Below are positions 18,635-27,452 of a stretch of DNA of 64,000 nucleotides, piece after piece. Numbering within the stretch: the first letter of the stretch is position 1; each line of letters opens with the position of its first letter. Source of the DNA: Acidovorax sp. FJL06 (GTDB lineage Bacteria; Pseudomonadota; Gammaproteobacteria; Burkholderiales; Burkholderiaceae_C). The notes below the pieces were generated by a model. It ran no database searches, was not told where the DNA came from, and saw only the letters and a program-made list of their open reading frames with translations. The DNA lies in the NCBI RefSeq assembly GCF_003852545.1, contig NZ_QAJR01000014.1, positions 38,170 through 102,169 on the forward strand. The letters run 5' to 3'. The position numbers and the translations under genes were made by a program.

Positions 18635-19600
18635 ATGCCGCGGCTTGTGCAGCTGGCGCTGGACCTGTTCGACCCCCCGGCCGCTGCGGCGCCCGCGCCA
18701 GTGGCCCCGGCTGCGGGTGTGCCAGGTGCCAAGCAAAAAATGCCCTCTGCGCCCGATGGGCAAGCGCTGATAGCTCCTAAAACAATAGTAAACCGCCCCT
18801 CAATCTCGGCGTCCCCGGCGGTGCCGCTGCCTTCGTTGCTGTCTCCCGCCGAGTTCCGCCACCCAGAGGCCAGCCGCGAGTTGCTGCTGGGCGATGCGGT
18901 GGTGGCCTATGCGCTGCAGCGCGCGCGGCGCCGCAGCATCGGCTTTACCGTGGGGGCCGACGGCCTGTCGGTGCGGGCGCCGAGCTGGGTCACACTGTCG
19001 GCGGTGGATGCCGCGCTGCGTGAAAAATCCGGCTGGATCCTGCGCAAGCTCTCCGAGGCCCGCGAGCGCCAGCAGCGCCTGGAGGGCGGCCGCATCGTCT
19101 GGGCCGACGGCGCCGTGCTGCCCTACCTGGGCGAGCCTTTGACCGTGGTGCTGGACCCGAGCCACGGCTTTGCAGGCAAGGGTGGGGCGCTGGTGGCGGC
19201 TGCAGGGCAGGGTGCCAGCCTGCACATCGGACTGCCCCACAGCGCCAGCCCCGCGCAGATCCGCGATGCCGTGCAGGCCTGGCTCATGCGCGACGCGCGC
19301 CGCCACTTCACCACGCGGCTGGACCACTTTGCCCCGCTGCTGGGGGTGCGCTGGGCCAGCCTGCGCCTGTCGAGCGCACAGACCCGCTGGGGCAGCGCCA
19401 AGGCCGACGGTTCCATCCGCCTGAACTGGCGCCTGCTGCACTACCGCCCGGCCGTCATCGATTACGTGGTGGCGCACGAGCTGGCCCACCTGCGCGTGAT
19501 GGACCACAGCCCCCGCTTCTGGGACACCGTGGCCACCGTGGTGCCCGACTATGCGCAGCTGCGCAGCCGCCTGCGCGACGAACCGGCCCCTTTATGGTGA
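18635..19600 (+). CDS. ygjP: YgjP-like zinc metallopeptidase (M48/DUF45)
   Basis: The 321-residue protein has a poorly conserved Pro/Ala-rich N-terminus (about residues 1-75) and a YgjP domain (about 90-315). The zinc motif is His281-Glu-Leu-Ala-His285 in VAHELAHLRVMDHS. The upstream TRWGSAKADGSIRLNWRLLHY segment is characteristic of the family, though its cellular role is poorly known. GTG 18632 immediately upstream is an alternative start. Codons for about residues 34-53 are contributed by a dispersed repeat, which explains part of the odd N-terminal region. Confidence 0.9.
   Translation: MPRLVQLALDLFDPPAAAAPAPVAPAAGVPGAKQKMPSAPDGQALIAPKTIVNRPSISASPAVPLPSLLSPAEFRHPEASRELLLGDAVVAYALQRARRRSIGFTVGADGLSVRAPSWVTLSAVDAALREKSGWILRKLSEARERQQRLEGGRIVWADGAVLPYLGEPLTVVLDPSHGFAGKGGALVAAAGQGASLHIGLPHSASPAQIRDAVQAWLMRDARRHFTTRLDHFAPLLGVRWASLRLSSAQTRWGSAKADGSIRLNWRLLHYRPAVIDYVVAHELAHLRVMDHSPRFWDTVATVVPDYAQLRSRLRDEPAPLW
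18735..18793 (-). repeat. Dispersed palindromic repeat, copy inside ygjP
   Basis: Reverse-oriented copy containing TGCC, the arm pair GCGCCCGATGGGCAAGCGC, and TAGCTCCTAAAACAATAGTA. It is translated in frame. Confidence 0.7.
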
Positions 19601-19602
19601 AC

Positions 19603-19692
19603 CCCCCTGAGTCGCCTGCGGCGCCTTCCCCCGAGGGGGACGACGCCCTCGCTGCGGGGCGGCCCTTGCTCGGCGTCCCTCGCACTGGCCGC
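19603..19692. repeat. Intergenic GC-rich repeat (CCCCCTGAG type)
   Basis: Starts with CCCCCTGAGTCGCCTGCGGC, carries TTCCCCCGAGGGGGACGACG and ends with GGGGCGGCCCTTGCTCGGCG. I recognise this from memory as a frequent intergenic element in Acidovorax-type genomes. A fragment recurs at 21692-21717 in the opposite orientation. Confidence 0.55.
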
Positions 19693-19737
19693 GCTTGATT
19701 CAAACGTTTTGCCCAATGCCCTGAAAGGATCGACACC

Positions 19738-20160
19738 ATGACAACCACGCTCCCCCCTGTTTCCCCCGCCGACGGCTATGCCGGTGACGTGACCCCCCAG
19801 CAGGCCTGGCAGTGGGCGCAATCCGGCCAGGCCGTGCTGGTGGACGTGCGCAGTGATGCCGAGCGCGAGTGGGTGGGCCGGGTGCCTGGCGCGGCCGCCG
19901 TGGCCTGGAAACAGTGGCCCGGCATGGCCATGAATGCGGAGTTCGATGCGCAGATGCGCGCCGCCGTGCCTGCGGGCACGCCCGCCGTGCTGCTGTGCCG
20001 CAGCGGGGTGCGCTCCATCGCCGCCGCGCGCCGCGCCACCGAGCTGGGGATTACCGCGTACAACATCCTCGAAGGCTTCGAGGGCGACTCCGATGCGCAG
20101 GGGCAGCGCGGCAAGCGGGGTGGATGGCGCTTTCACGGCCTGCCGTGGAAGCAGGGTTGA
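19738..20160 (+). CDS. Single-domain rhodanese-like protein
   Basis: A 140-residue cytosolic protein that is almost entirely one rhodanese domain (about residues 20-130). The active-site Cys87 lies in LLCRSGVRS, and the start of the fold reads VLVDVRSDAEREWVGRVPGA. Such proteins carry sulfane sulfur, but the partner is unknown. AAAGGAT precedes the ATG by 9 bases. It converges on kbp and shares a bidirectional terminator with it. Confidence 0.92.
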   Translation: MTTTLPPVSPADGYAGDVTPQQAWQWAQSGQAVLVDVRSDAEREWVGRVPGAAAVAWKQWPGMAMNAEFDAQMRAAVPAGTPAVLLCRSGVRSIAAARRATELGITAYNILEGFEGDSDAQGQRGKRGGWRFHGLPWKQG

Positions 20161-20170
20161 GTGAATTGAT

Positions 20171-20215
20171 TTGCTATTAAAAAAAGAGCTGCCAGCGCTG
20201 GCAGCTCTTTTGGCT
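20171..20215 (+). repeat. Partial dispersed repeat forming a terminator
   Basis: TTGCTATTAAA matches the left end of the repeat family and GGC the right end, but the middle is replaced by a perfect palindrome. It looks like a family member recruited as a terminator. Confidence 0.45.
20182..20211. terminator. Bidirectional terminator between rhodanese gene and kbp
   Basis: AAAAGAGCTGCCAGC and GCTGGCAGCTCTTTT are perfect 15-base arms meeting at the centre, with A and T tracts on the two sides. It lies between two convergent genes. Confidence 0.85.
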
Positions 20216-20230
20216 TGAAGTCCTGGGGGC

Positions 20231-20719
20231 TTACTTGGCCAGGGGCGGAATGCGCAGCTTCTGGCCGGGGTAGATCTTGTCGGGGTGGCTCAGCATGGGC
20301 TTGTTGGCCTCGAAGATCACGGGATACTTGTTGGCGTCGCCGTAGAACTTCTTGGCGATGGCCGACAGCGTGTCGCCGCGCACCACGTCGTGGTACTGCG
20401 CTTCGGGCTCAGGGTGGGTCACGTCCATCAGGTTCTCGACGCTGGTCACGCCGGCCACGTTGCCGCAGCACAGGGTGATTTTTTCCTTGGCGGCCTGCGT
20501 GGGGGCCGCGCCCTTCACGGTGACCTTGCCTTCGGGGCCTTCAAAGGCCACCTGCACGTCGCTGGCGCCCAGGTTCTGGGCGGTGATGTAGGTCTCGATG
20601 GCCTTGCCCGCCTTGGCATTGAGTTCGCCCTGTGTGGGGGCGGCTGCCGTGGCGGCCTGCGCGTCTTTGCCGCCGAACAGCTTTTCACCGGCTTCCTTGA
20701 TGAAACTGAAAAGACCCAT
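20231..20719 (-). CDS. kbp: BON-LysM protein (Kbp/YgaU family)
   Basis: The 162-residue protein starts MGLFSFIKEAGEKLFG, followed by an Ala-rich linker, a BON domain (about residues 35-95) and a LysM domain (about 108-157, QYHDVVRGDTLSAIAKKFYG). The layout and ends match E. coli Kbp (YgaU), a potassium-binding stress protein. The start at 20719 follows GGAGGTACGAC. It lacks a signal peptide, as in E. coli. An unusual Cys pair (LCCGN) replaces the more usual small residues. Confidence 0.93.
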   Translation of the reverse strand: MGLFSFIKEAGEKLFGGKDAQAATAAAPTQGELNAKAGKAIETYITAQNLGASDVQVAFEGPEGKVTVKGAAPTQAAKEKITLCCGNVAGVTSVENLMDVTHPEPEAQYHDVVRGDTLSAIAKKFYGDANKYPVIFEANKPMLSHPDKIYPGQKLRIPPLAK

Positions 20720-20888
20720 GTCGTACCTCCTAATGTTGCAGAAACAGGAACAACCACTGTAGCGGGAATGTGGGGCCGTCCTGTGTCGGACAGCGGCGCG
20801 AAACGATTTTTCACATTCCCTTGCGGGCCGCTGTGCGGCTGTCGCTGGGGGAGCAGCCCCGATCGCAAAACTCGGGATAATCCGCCGC

Positions 20889-21656
20889 ATGACTTTTCTG
20901 GCCATCGACGTCGGTAACACCCGTCTCAAATGGGCGTTGTACGACGCTCCCCGCCCCGGGGCTGCGCTGCTCGCGCATGGCGCCGAGTTCCTGGACCACA
21001 TCGATCGCCTGGCCGAAGGCAACTGGGCCCCGCTGCCCCACCCGGAGCGCATGCTGGGCTGCGTGGTGGCCGGGGATGCCGCCAAGCGCCGGGTGCAGGA
21101 GCAGATGGAACTCTGGGACGTGGCCCCCTCCTGGGTGGTGTCTTCGGCGCAGGAGGCGGGGCTGACCAACGGCTACGACCACCCCTCACGCCTGGGTTCG
21201 GACCGCTGGGTGGCCATGATCGGCGCGCGCCACCACGTGCTGGCCCAGGGCTCCGCGCGGCCGCTGATCGTGGTGATGGTGGGCACGGCCGTCACGGTGG
21301 AGTGCATCGATGCCGAGGGCCGTTTCATGGGCGGCCTGATCCTGCCCGGCCACGGCATCATGCTGCGGGCGCTGGAGACCGGCACCGCCGGCTTGCATGT
21401 GCCCACGGGCGAGGTGCGCCCGTTCCCCACCAACACCAGCGATGCGCTGACCAGCGGCGGCACCTATGCCATTGCCGGTGCGGTGGAGCGCATGTACCAG
21501 CACCTGCTGCAGCACTGCGGCCAGGAGCCCGCCTGCATCATGACCGGCGGCGCCGGCTGGAAGATGGCCCCCAGCATGACCCGGCCGTTCGAGCTGGTGG
21601 ACAACCTGATTTTTGATGGGCTGCTGGAGATTGCCGCGCGGCGTTTTGGGGGTTGA
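20889..21656 (+). CDS. coaX: Type III pantothenate kinase
   Basis: Phosphorylates pantothenate, the first step to coenzyme A. In the 255-residue ASKHA-fold enzyme, [19 protein letters not shown] is the phosphate-1 motif and [19 protein letters not shown] and [21 protein letters not shown] are the pantothenate-binding and catalytic regions. It is divergent from kbp. The 169-base gap presumably holds both promoters; GATAAT at 20876-20881 is a possible -10 element close to the start. Confidence 0.96.
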   Translation: MTFLAIDVGNTRLKWALYDAPRPGAALLAHGAEFLDHIDRLAEGNWAPLPHPERMLGCVVAGDAAKRRVQEQMELWDVAPSWVVSSAQEAGLTNGYDHPSRLGSDRWVAMIGARHHVLAQGSARPLIVVMVGTAVTVECIDAEGRFMGGLILPGHGIMLRALETGTAGLHVPTGEVRPFPTNTSDALTSGGTYAIAGAVERMYQHLLQHCGQEPACIMTGGAGWKMAPSMTRPFELVDNLIFDGLLEIAARRFGG

Positions 21657-21667
21657 GGACTGCGGCT

Positions 21668-21691
21668 CCAAGCCTGTCTGCGCAGGCTTGG
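21668..21691. terminator. Hairpin between convergent coaX and TPR genes
   Basis: CCAAGCCTG and CAGGCTTGG are perfect 9-base arms around a 6-base loop. There is no T tract, so termination is possible but unproven. Confidence 0.45.
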
Positions 21692-21717
21692 ACGGCCCCG
21701 AAGCGCCTCAGGGGGTT
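21692..21717. repeat. Fragment of the CCCCCTGAG intergenic repeat
   Basis: The reverse complement reads AACCCCCTGAGGCGCTTCGG, resembling the start of the element at 19603. Confidence 0.4.
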
Positions 21718-22489
21718 ACTCTTCCAGTTCACTCCGCGCCATTTCCACATCCAGCCGCTCCATGGCATCGGCCGGCTCGCTGGCAGCGGCCTTTTCGTAC
21801 AGCTGGGTGGCTTCCTTCATCTTCTTGTCGCCCTCCAGCATGACGAGCGCGTTGGCGTATTCGATCATGGCGATGGCCGAGCCGGGGTTGAGTTTGAGTG
21901 CCTCCTGGAACAGCTTGAGGCCCGCGTCCTTCTTGGCGCCATAGGTCATGCCGCCAATCAGCGAGCCCACCTTGTCGATCACCTCGGCGTGGAAGGCGCC
22001 CAGCGCAATGCGCGCATCGGCGTGCTTGGGCGACAGGGCAATGGCCTTTTCCAGAGACTCCTTCACCTTGCCGCCCAGGCCCTGGGCCAGCGCCTTGGCC
22101 ACGCTGATGCCCTGGCTGTAGCGGCCCAGCGCATAGGCATGCCAGTACCAGGCGTTGGCGTTGTTCGGGTCTTCGCCGGCCTGGGCCTGGGCGCGCTCGG
22201 CCACCTGGGTGAACAGGTCCAGGCGTGTTTTTTCCTTGGGTTCCAGGTAGTTGGCGTAGATGGACATGGCCTTGTTGGCCACGGTGATGCCCGCGCCACC
22301 GGCGGCCAGGCCGGCGGTAGCGGCCTTTTCAAAGTCGCCGTTGTGGAACAGTGCCCAGGCTTCCAGCGCGGCGGAGTCCTTGGGGCAGGGCTCGGCATCG
22401 CCGCCATGCAGCCTTGCCCAGTGCTTCTTGACGCCCGCGGCGTCGAAGGCGTAGTCGCCTGCGTGGGGGAAGGGGGTCCATTTGGCCAT
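21716..22489 (-). CDS. Tetratricopeptide-repeat protein (TatT-like)
   Basis: A 257-residue helical repeat protein with no obvious signal peptide. Helix pairs with TPR spacing run over about residues 40-250 (for example NANAWYWHAYALGRYSQGIS and PGSAIAMIEYANALVMLEGD). The layout resembles the TPR component (TatT) found near some TRAP transporters, but no transporter is adjacent and the function is unknown. AGGAGACACAC precedes the ATG. The TetR gene ends 33 bases upstream of it on the same strand. Confidence 0.8.
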   Translation of the reverse strand: MAKWTPFPHAGDYAFDAAGVKKHWARLHGGDAEPCPKDSAALEAWALFHNGDFEKAATAGLAAGGAGITVANKAMSIYANYLEPKEKTRLDLFTQVAERAQAQAGEDPNNANAWYWHAYALGRYSQGISVAKALAQGLGGKVKESLEKAIALSPKHADARIALGAFHAEVIDKVGSLIGGMTYGAKKDAGLKLFQEALKLNPGSAIAMIEYANALVMLEGDKKMKEATQLYEKAAASEPADAMERLDVEMARSELEE

Positions 22490-22522
22490 GTGTGTCTCCT
22501 GTGGTTCTTGTGGGCGGTTGGA

Positions 22523-23185
22523 TCAGCCCGGTGCTGCGGCATAGGCGCCCACCAGCTGCAGCAGGTGGGCACGCTGGCCACTTTCGAGGTAGGGCATGAG
22601 CAGGTTCAGCACATGGTGGGCCCCGCGCAGCAACGCGGCCTGGGCGCTTTCGGGCTCCAGCGCGCGGCGCGGGTCGCGCACGTATTCAAAACTGAGCCAG
22701 TAGGTCAGCACCACCACCATGCTGGTGGCAGTGGCCTCCAGCTCGCGCGAGTCGATGTGCAGGGCTTCCGCGCGGCCCATGCCGTCGAGCATGGCGCGCA
22801 CGGCCCGGGTCTTGTTCTTGAGGATGGCCTGGAAATGGGTTTCCAGGCGCCGGTTTTTGGACAGCAGATCGTTGAGGTCGCGGTACAGAAAACGGTACTG
22901 CCAGATCAGCTCGAACAGCGTGTGCATGAAGAACCAGGCGTCTTCCACGTTGCGCACGCCATCGGCGGCCGCGAGCAGCTCGGTGAGCGAGCGCTCATAG
23001 CGATCGAACAGCGCGTTGATCAGCTCGTCCTTGGCGGGGTAATGGTAGTAGAGGTTGCCCGGGCTGATGCGCAGCTCGGCCGAAATCAGGGTGGTGGAGA
23101 CGTTGGGTTCGCCGAACCGGTTGAACAGGTCCAGCGTGACTTCCAGAATGCGTTCTGCGGTGCGGCGTGGCGCTTTCTTCACCAT
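22523..23185 (-). CDS. TetR-family transcriptional regulator
   Basis: A 220-residue repressor. The N-terminal helix-turn-helix (about residues 8-55) includes ISAELRISPGNLYYHYPAKDELINALFDRY. The C-terminal domain (about 75-215) is helical and hydrophobic, suited to a lipid-like ligand. It is followed by the TPR gene and preceded by the phasin gene, all on the minus strand. Homologues with this sequence style often neighbour lipid-metabolism genes, and the phasin and acyl-CoA reductase next door fit that. No operator was identified. Confidence 0.9.
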   Translation of the reverse strand: MVKKAPRRTAERILEVTLDLFNRFGEPNVSTTLISAELRISPGNLYYHYPAKDELINALFDRYERSLTELLAAADGVRNVEDAWFFMHTLFELIWQYRFLYRDLNDLLSKNRRLETHFQAILKNKTRAVRAMLDGMGRAEALHIDSRELEATATSMVVVLTYWLSFEYVRDPRRALEPESAQAALLRGAHHVLNLLMPYLESGQRAHLLQLVGAYAAAPG

Positions 23186-23352
23186 GTGTGCAGGCCCTTC
23201 GCGTCGTTGTGCGTCGTGATTTCGGTGTCTCTGATGGCTACTCTAACCCACGCGGTCATGCTGCAGTGCGGCATGGGCGGGGGGCTCCGTGCCGCTGTGT
23301 GCGGCAGCTGGGCTGCTTGGAACAGGTTCTAACGCAGTTCGCGGGTTTCGCC

Positions 23353-23396
23353 AAAAGAAGAAAAGCGGCCGGCGCGCAGTCGCGCGCGGGCCGCCT
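23353..23396 (-). terminator. Rho-independent terminator after the phasin gene
   Basis: On the minus strand a 13-base GC-rich stem with one mismatch (GCGGCC...GGCCGC ends) around a GACT loop is followed by TTTTCTTCTTTTGG. Confidence 0.75.
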
Positions 23397-23426
23397 TCAG
23401 GGGCGCAGAGCGCCGCCCGTGTGCAA

Positions 23427-24026
23427 TCAGCTGGCCGACGGTGTGCTGGCGCTGTCGGCGGCCGCTGCGCGGGCTGCGGGCTTCTTGGCGGCAGCCTTCT
23501 TGGCCGGTGCGGGCTTGGCGGCGGGCTTGGCTGCTGCCACCTTGGCAGGGGCCGCCTTCTTTGCTGCTGCCTTCTTGGCCGGTGCCTTGGCGGCGGGCTT
23601 GGCTGCGGCCTTGGCGGGGGCGGCCTTGCTGCCCTTGGCCAGTGCGTCCACGCGGGCGCTCAGGGCTTCCAGGTCGCGGGCCGAGGGCACGCCTAGCTTG
23701 GCCAGCGCCTTGGCCACGCGGTCTTCAAAGATGTTTTCGAGCTTGTCCCACTGGCCCTGGGCCTTGGAGCCGATGTCGCTGGCCATGGTGGTCACGCGGC
23801 TGGTGGCTTCGGTGATCTTTTCTTCGGCCACGGCCTGGGTCTTGCGCTGGATCGTCAGGCCTTCCTTGACCAGGGCTTCAAACACCTTGCCGCCTTCTTC
23901 TTGCGCCTTGGAGAAGGCGCCCAGGCCCGCCAGCCAGATCTGCTGGGCGGAGTCCTTGACGGTGCTGGACAGTTGGGCGTTGCTCTTTTTCTTGTCGGCG
24001 CTGAGTTTCTGCAGTTTCTTGACCAT
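23427..24026 (-). CDS. Phasin-family protein with histone H1-like tail
   Basis: The 199-residue protein has an N-terminal phasin domain (about residues 1-125), with amphipathic helices such as AQQIWLAGLGAFSKAQEEGG and a leucine-rich coiled region. A C-terminal tail (about 128-199) is built almost only of Ala, Lys and Pro (AAKPA, APAKKAAAKK units). The plan matches PhaF/PhaI-type proteins, whose tail binds DNA and links polyhydroxyalkanoate granules to the nucleoid. The ATG at 24026 follows GGAGG. It is divergent from the acyl-CoA reductase gene. Confidence 0.88.
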   Translation of the reverse strand: MVKKLQKLSADKKKSNAQLSSTVKDSAQQIWLAGLGAFSKAQEEGGKVFEALVKEGLTIQRKTQAVAEEKITEATSRVTTMASDIGSKAQGQWDKLENIFEDRVAKALAKLGVPSARDLEALSARVDALAKGSKAAPAKAAAKPAAKAPAKKAAAKKAAPAKVAAAKPAAKPAPAKKAAAKKPAARAAAADSASTPSAS

Positions 24027-24261
24027 GGGGCCTCCGTTGTGCGGTTGGTTGGTTGATGGGTTTTGCCGAGGTGGGTTGCCGTCGACGCATGGCCGCACTG
24101 TACGCCGCACCGCGCGCAAGGTGTAGGCACGCGCTCCTAAAAAAGTAGAGCATGCCATCTAGCGGGGCCAGGCTCTGGCGGCCTAGCATCGGCGCGGGTT
24201 TCTGCTGAATCGGTGCGCGCAGGCCTTGGGCAAGAATGAAGCAATCTCACAGGAGTTTTCC

Positions 24262-26247
24262 ATGCAGTATTTCGTGACAGGGGCGACGGGGTTCATTGGC
24301 AAGCGGCTGGTCAAGAAGCTGCTGGAACGCAAGGGCGCCGTGGTGCATTTCCTGATCCGCAAGGAGAGTTCCGACAAGGTGGCCGACCTGCGCAGTTTCT
24401 GGGGCGTGGGGGCTGCGCGTGCGGTCCCTGTGTTTGGCGACCTCACCGCCAAGAAGCTGGGCGTGGCCGCAGAAGACATCAAGAAGCTCAAGGGCCAGAT
24501 CGACCATTTCTACCATCTGGCCGCGGTCTACGATCTCGGCGCGGATGAGGAAACCCAGGTGGCCGTGAACATCGAGGGCACGCGCAACACGGTCGACCTG
24601 GCCAAGGCGATCGACGCCGGCCACTTCCACCATGTCTCGTCCATCGCCGCCGCCGGCCTGTACGAGGGCGTGTTCCGCGAGGACATGTTCGAGGAGGCCG
24701 AGGGCCTGGACCATCCCTACTTCCAGACCAAGCACGAGAGCGAAAAGATCGTGCGCCAGGACTGCAAGGTGCCCTGGACGGTGTACCGCCCCGCCATGGT
24801 CGTGGGCGACAGCACGACCGGCGAGATGGACAAGATCGACGGCCCCTACTACTTCTTCAAGCTGATCCAGCGCCTGCGCCAGCTGCTGCCGCCCTGGATG
24901 CCCACCGTGGGCCTGGAGGGCGGGCGCGTGAACATCGTGCCCGTGGACTTCGTGGTCAACGCGCTCAATGTCATCAGCCACCAGGCGGCCATCGCCAAGA
25001 AGTGCTACCACCTGGTGGACCCGGTCGGCTACCGTGTGGGCGACGTGCTCGACATCTTCAGCCGTGCTGCCCATGCGCCGCGCATGAACCTGTTCATCAA
25101 CGCCGCACTGCTGGGCTTCATCCCCAAGGGCATCAAAAAGAGCCTGATGGCCATGGCGCCCGTGCGCCGCGTGCGCAATGCCGTCCTGAAGGACCTGGGC
25201 CTGCCCGAGGACATGCTCACCTTCGTGAACTACCCCACGCGCTTTGACTGCCGCGAAACCCTGGCGGCGCTCAAGGGCTCTGGGGTGGCCTGCCCCAACC
25301 TCAAGGATTACGCCTGGCGCCTGTGGGACTACTGGGAACGCAACCTTGACCCCGAGCTGTTCATCGACCGCACGCTCAAGGGCACCGTGGCGGGCAAGGT
25401 GGTGCTGATCACGGGCGGGTCGTCCGGCATAGGCCTGGCGGCGGCGCACAAGTTTGCCGAGGCGGGTGCCACCACCATCATCTGCGGGCGCGACCAGGAC
25501 AAACTCGATGAAGCCTGTGCCGAAGCCAAGGCCAAGGGCTATGCGTTCATCGCGTATTCGGCCGACATCGCCGACATGGCCGACTGCGACCGCTTTGTGC
25601 AACTGCTCATCGACAACCACGGCGGCGTGGACTTCCTCATCAACAACGCGGGCCGCTCCATCCGCCGCGCTATCGAGTCGAGCTACGACCGCTTCCACGA
25701 CTACGAGCGCACCATGCAGCTCAACTACTTCGGCTGCCTGCGCGTGACCATGGGCTTTTTGCCCGGCATGGTGGAAAAGCGCAAGGGCCATGTGGTGAAC
25801 ATCAGCTCCATCGGCGTGCTGACCAACGCGCCGCGCTTTTCGGCCTATGTGGCCAGCAAGGCGGCGCTGGACGCCTGGACGCGCTGTGCGTCGAGCGAGT
25901 TCGCGGACCAGGGCATCACCTTCACCACCATCAACATGCCGCTGGTGCGCACCCCCATGATCGCGCCCACCAAGATCTACAACAACGTGCCCACCCTGAG
26001 TCCCGAGGAAGCGGCCGACATGATCGCCCAGGCCTGCATCTTCAAGCCCGTGCGCATTGCCACGCGCCTGGGCATCACCGGGCAGATCCTGCACGCGCTG
26101 GTGCCGCGCGTGGCCCAGATCACGATGAACACGAGCTTTCGCATGTTCCCGGATTCCACGGCCGCCAAGGGCAGCAAGGATGCCAAGCCGCAGCTCTCCG
26201 CCGAGGCGGTGGCGCTGCAGCAGATGATGCGAGGTATCCATTTCTGA
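24262..26247 (+). CDS. Two-domain SDR, probable fatty acyl-CoA reductase (alcohol-forming)
   Basis: The 661-residue protein has two fused dehydrogenase domains. An extended SDR (about 1-370) has the dinucleotide motif GATGFIG and active-site [13 protein letters not shown] classical SDR (about 375-661) has [11 protein letters not shown] and YVASKAALD. Length and conserved blocks ([46 protein letters not shown] near the end, final MRGIHF) match from memory the Marinobacter Maqu_2220 enzyme, which reduces acyl-CoA or acyl-ACP through aldehyde to alcohol. An AGGAG site precedes the start. No wax ester synthase lies in the window, so the fate of the alcohol is open. Confidence 0.83.
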   Translation: MQYFVTGATGFIGKRLVKKLLERKGAVVHFLIRKESSDKVADLRSFWGVGAARAVPVFGDLTAKKLGVAAEDIKKLKGQIDHFYHLAAVYDLGADEETQVAVNIEGTRNTVDLAKAIDAGHFHHVSSIAAAGLYEGVFREDMFEEAEGLDHPYFQTKHESEKIVRQDCKVPWTVYRPAMVVGDSTTGEMDKIDGPYYFFKLIQRLRQLLPPWMPTVGLEGGRVNIVPVDFVVNALNVISHQAAIAKKCYHLVDPVGYRVGDVLDIFSRAAHAPRMNLFINAALLGFIPKGIKKSLMAMAPVRRVRNAVLKDLGLPEDMLTFVNYPTRFDCRETLAALKGSGVACPNLKDYAWRLWDYWERNLDPELFIDRTLKGTVAGKVVLITGGSSGIGLAAAHKFAEAGATTIICGRDQDKLDEACAEAKAKGYAFIAYSADIADMADCDRFVQLLIDNHGGVDFLINNAGRSIRRAIESSYDRFHDYERTMQLNYFGCLRVTMGFLPGMVEKRKGHVVNISSIGVLTNAPRFSAYVASKAALDAWTRCASSEFADQGITFTTINMPLVRTPMIAPTKIYNNVPTLSPEEAADMIAQACIFKPVRIATRLGITGQILHALVPRVAQITMNTSFRMFPDSTAAKGSKDAKPQLSAEAVALQQMMRGIHF

Positions 26248-26363
26248 TCCGATGGCCCTTCAACCCGCCCCGGTGGCCCCGTATTGAACTCTGTTACCGG
26301 GTCACCGGGAGGGGTGGGATAATCGCGGGCTCTGCCGAGCAGGCATTTCACACAGCCCTCCCT

Positions 26364-27452
26364 ATGATTCTGGTTACCGGCGGCGCGGGTTTCATCGGCG
26401 CCAACTTCGTTCTTGACTGGCTTGCTGCCTCCAGTGAGCCCGTGGTCAACCTCGACAAGCTCACCTACGCGGGCAATCTGCACAACCTGGACGGTATCCA
26501 GGGCGATGCGCGCCACACTTTCGTCCAGGGGGATATCGGCGACACCACCCTGTTGGCCCGCCTGCTGGCCGAGCACAAGCCGCGCGCCGTGGTCAACTTC
26601 GCGGCCGAATCGCATGTGGACCGCTCCATCCACGGCCCCGAGGATTTCATCCAGACCAACATCGTCGGTTCGTTCCGCCTGCTGGAGGCCGTGCGTGCCT
26701 ACTGGGGCGCGCTGCCCGAGGGTGAGCGCGCGGCGTTCCGCTTCCTGCACGTGTCCACCGACGAGGTGTACGGCTCGCTCGCCCCCACCGACCCGGCGTT
26801 CGCCGAGACGCGCGGTTTCGAGCCCAACAGCCCCTACAGCGCCAGCAAGGCCGCCAGCGACCACCTGGTGCGCGCCTGGCACCACACCTATGGCCTGCCG
26901 GTGCTCACCACCAACTGCAGCAACAACTACGGGCCCTACCACTTCCCCGAGAAGCTGATCCCGCTGATGATCGTCAATGCCTTGGCCGGCAAGAATCTGC
27001 CGGTGTACGGCGACGGCATGCAGGTGCGCGACTGGCTCTATGTGAAGGACCACTGCAGCGCCATCCGCCGCGTGCTGGAAGCCGGCGCGCCCGGCGAGAC
27101 CTACAACGTGGGCGGCTGGAACGAGAAGCCCAACATCGAGATCGTGAACATGGTCTGCCGCCTGCTGGACGAGCTGCGCCCCCGCGCCGACGGCCAGAGC
27201 TACCGCACCCAGATCACCTACGTGAAGGACCGCCCGGGCCACGACCGCCGCTACGCCATCGACGCGCGCAAGATCGAGCGCGAGCTGGGCTGGAAGCCCG
27301 CCGAAACCTTCGACACCGGCATCCGCAAAACGGTGCAGTGGTACCTGGACCATGCCGACTGGGTGGCCAGCGTGCAGACCGGCGCCTACCGCGACTGGGT
27401 GCAGACCCAGTACGCGCAGGAGCCTGCGGCCGTGGCGGGCGCCCGCGCATGA
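26364..27452 (+). CDS. rfbB: dTDP-glucose 4,6-dehydratase
   Basis: Second enzyme of dTDP-L-rhamnose synthesis. The 362-residue extended SDR has [12 protein letters not shown] for NAD binding, the STDEVYGSL catalytic Thr-Asp-Glu, and [10 protein letters not shown] with the YxxxK pair. The rfbD start overlaps its stop by 4 bases (ATGA). It is the first gene of a B-D-A-C rhamnose operon that begins the surface polysaccharide region. Confidence 0.97.
   Translation: MILVTGGAGFIGANFVLDWLAASSEPVVNLDKLTYAGNLHNLDGIQGDARHTFVQGDIGDTTLLARLLAEHKPRAVVNFAAESHVDRSIHGPEDFIQTNIVGSFRLLEAVRAYWGALPEGERAAFRFLHVSTDEVYGSLAPTDPAFAETRGFEPNSPYSASKAASDHLVRAWHHTYGLPVLTTNCSNNYGPYHFPEKLIPLMIVNALAGKNLPVYGDGMQVRDWLYVKDHCSAIRRVLEAGAPGETYNVGGWNEKPNIEIVNMVCRLLDELRPRADGQSYRTQITYVKDRPGHDRRYAIDARKIERELGWKPAETFDTGIRKTVQWYLDHADWVASVQTGAYRDWVQTQYAQEPAAVAGARA

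Noticed and set aside
22523-23185. The TetR gene at 22.5 kb as the regulator of the shared lip/fad operator
   Set aside because: No copy of the GAACGNNCGTTC palindrome was seen near this gene, whereas the TetR gene at 60.8 kb sits directly beside one.
23430-23650. Tandem GCC/CTT-rich repeats that could suggest a satellite or CRISPR-like array
   Set aside because: They encode the Ala-Lys-Pro tail of the phasin; there are no regular spacers.
26281-26330. TTGAAC and GATAAT upstream of rfbB as a promoter
   Set aside because: The spacing is about 28 bases, too long for a sigma-70 promoter; no better pair was found.
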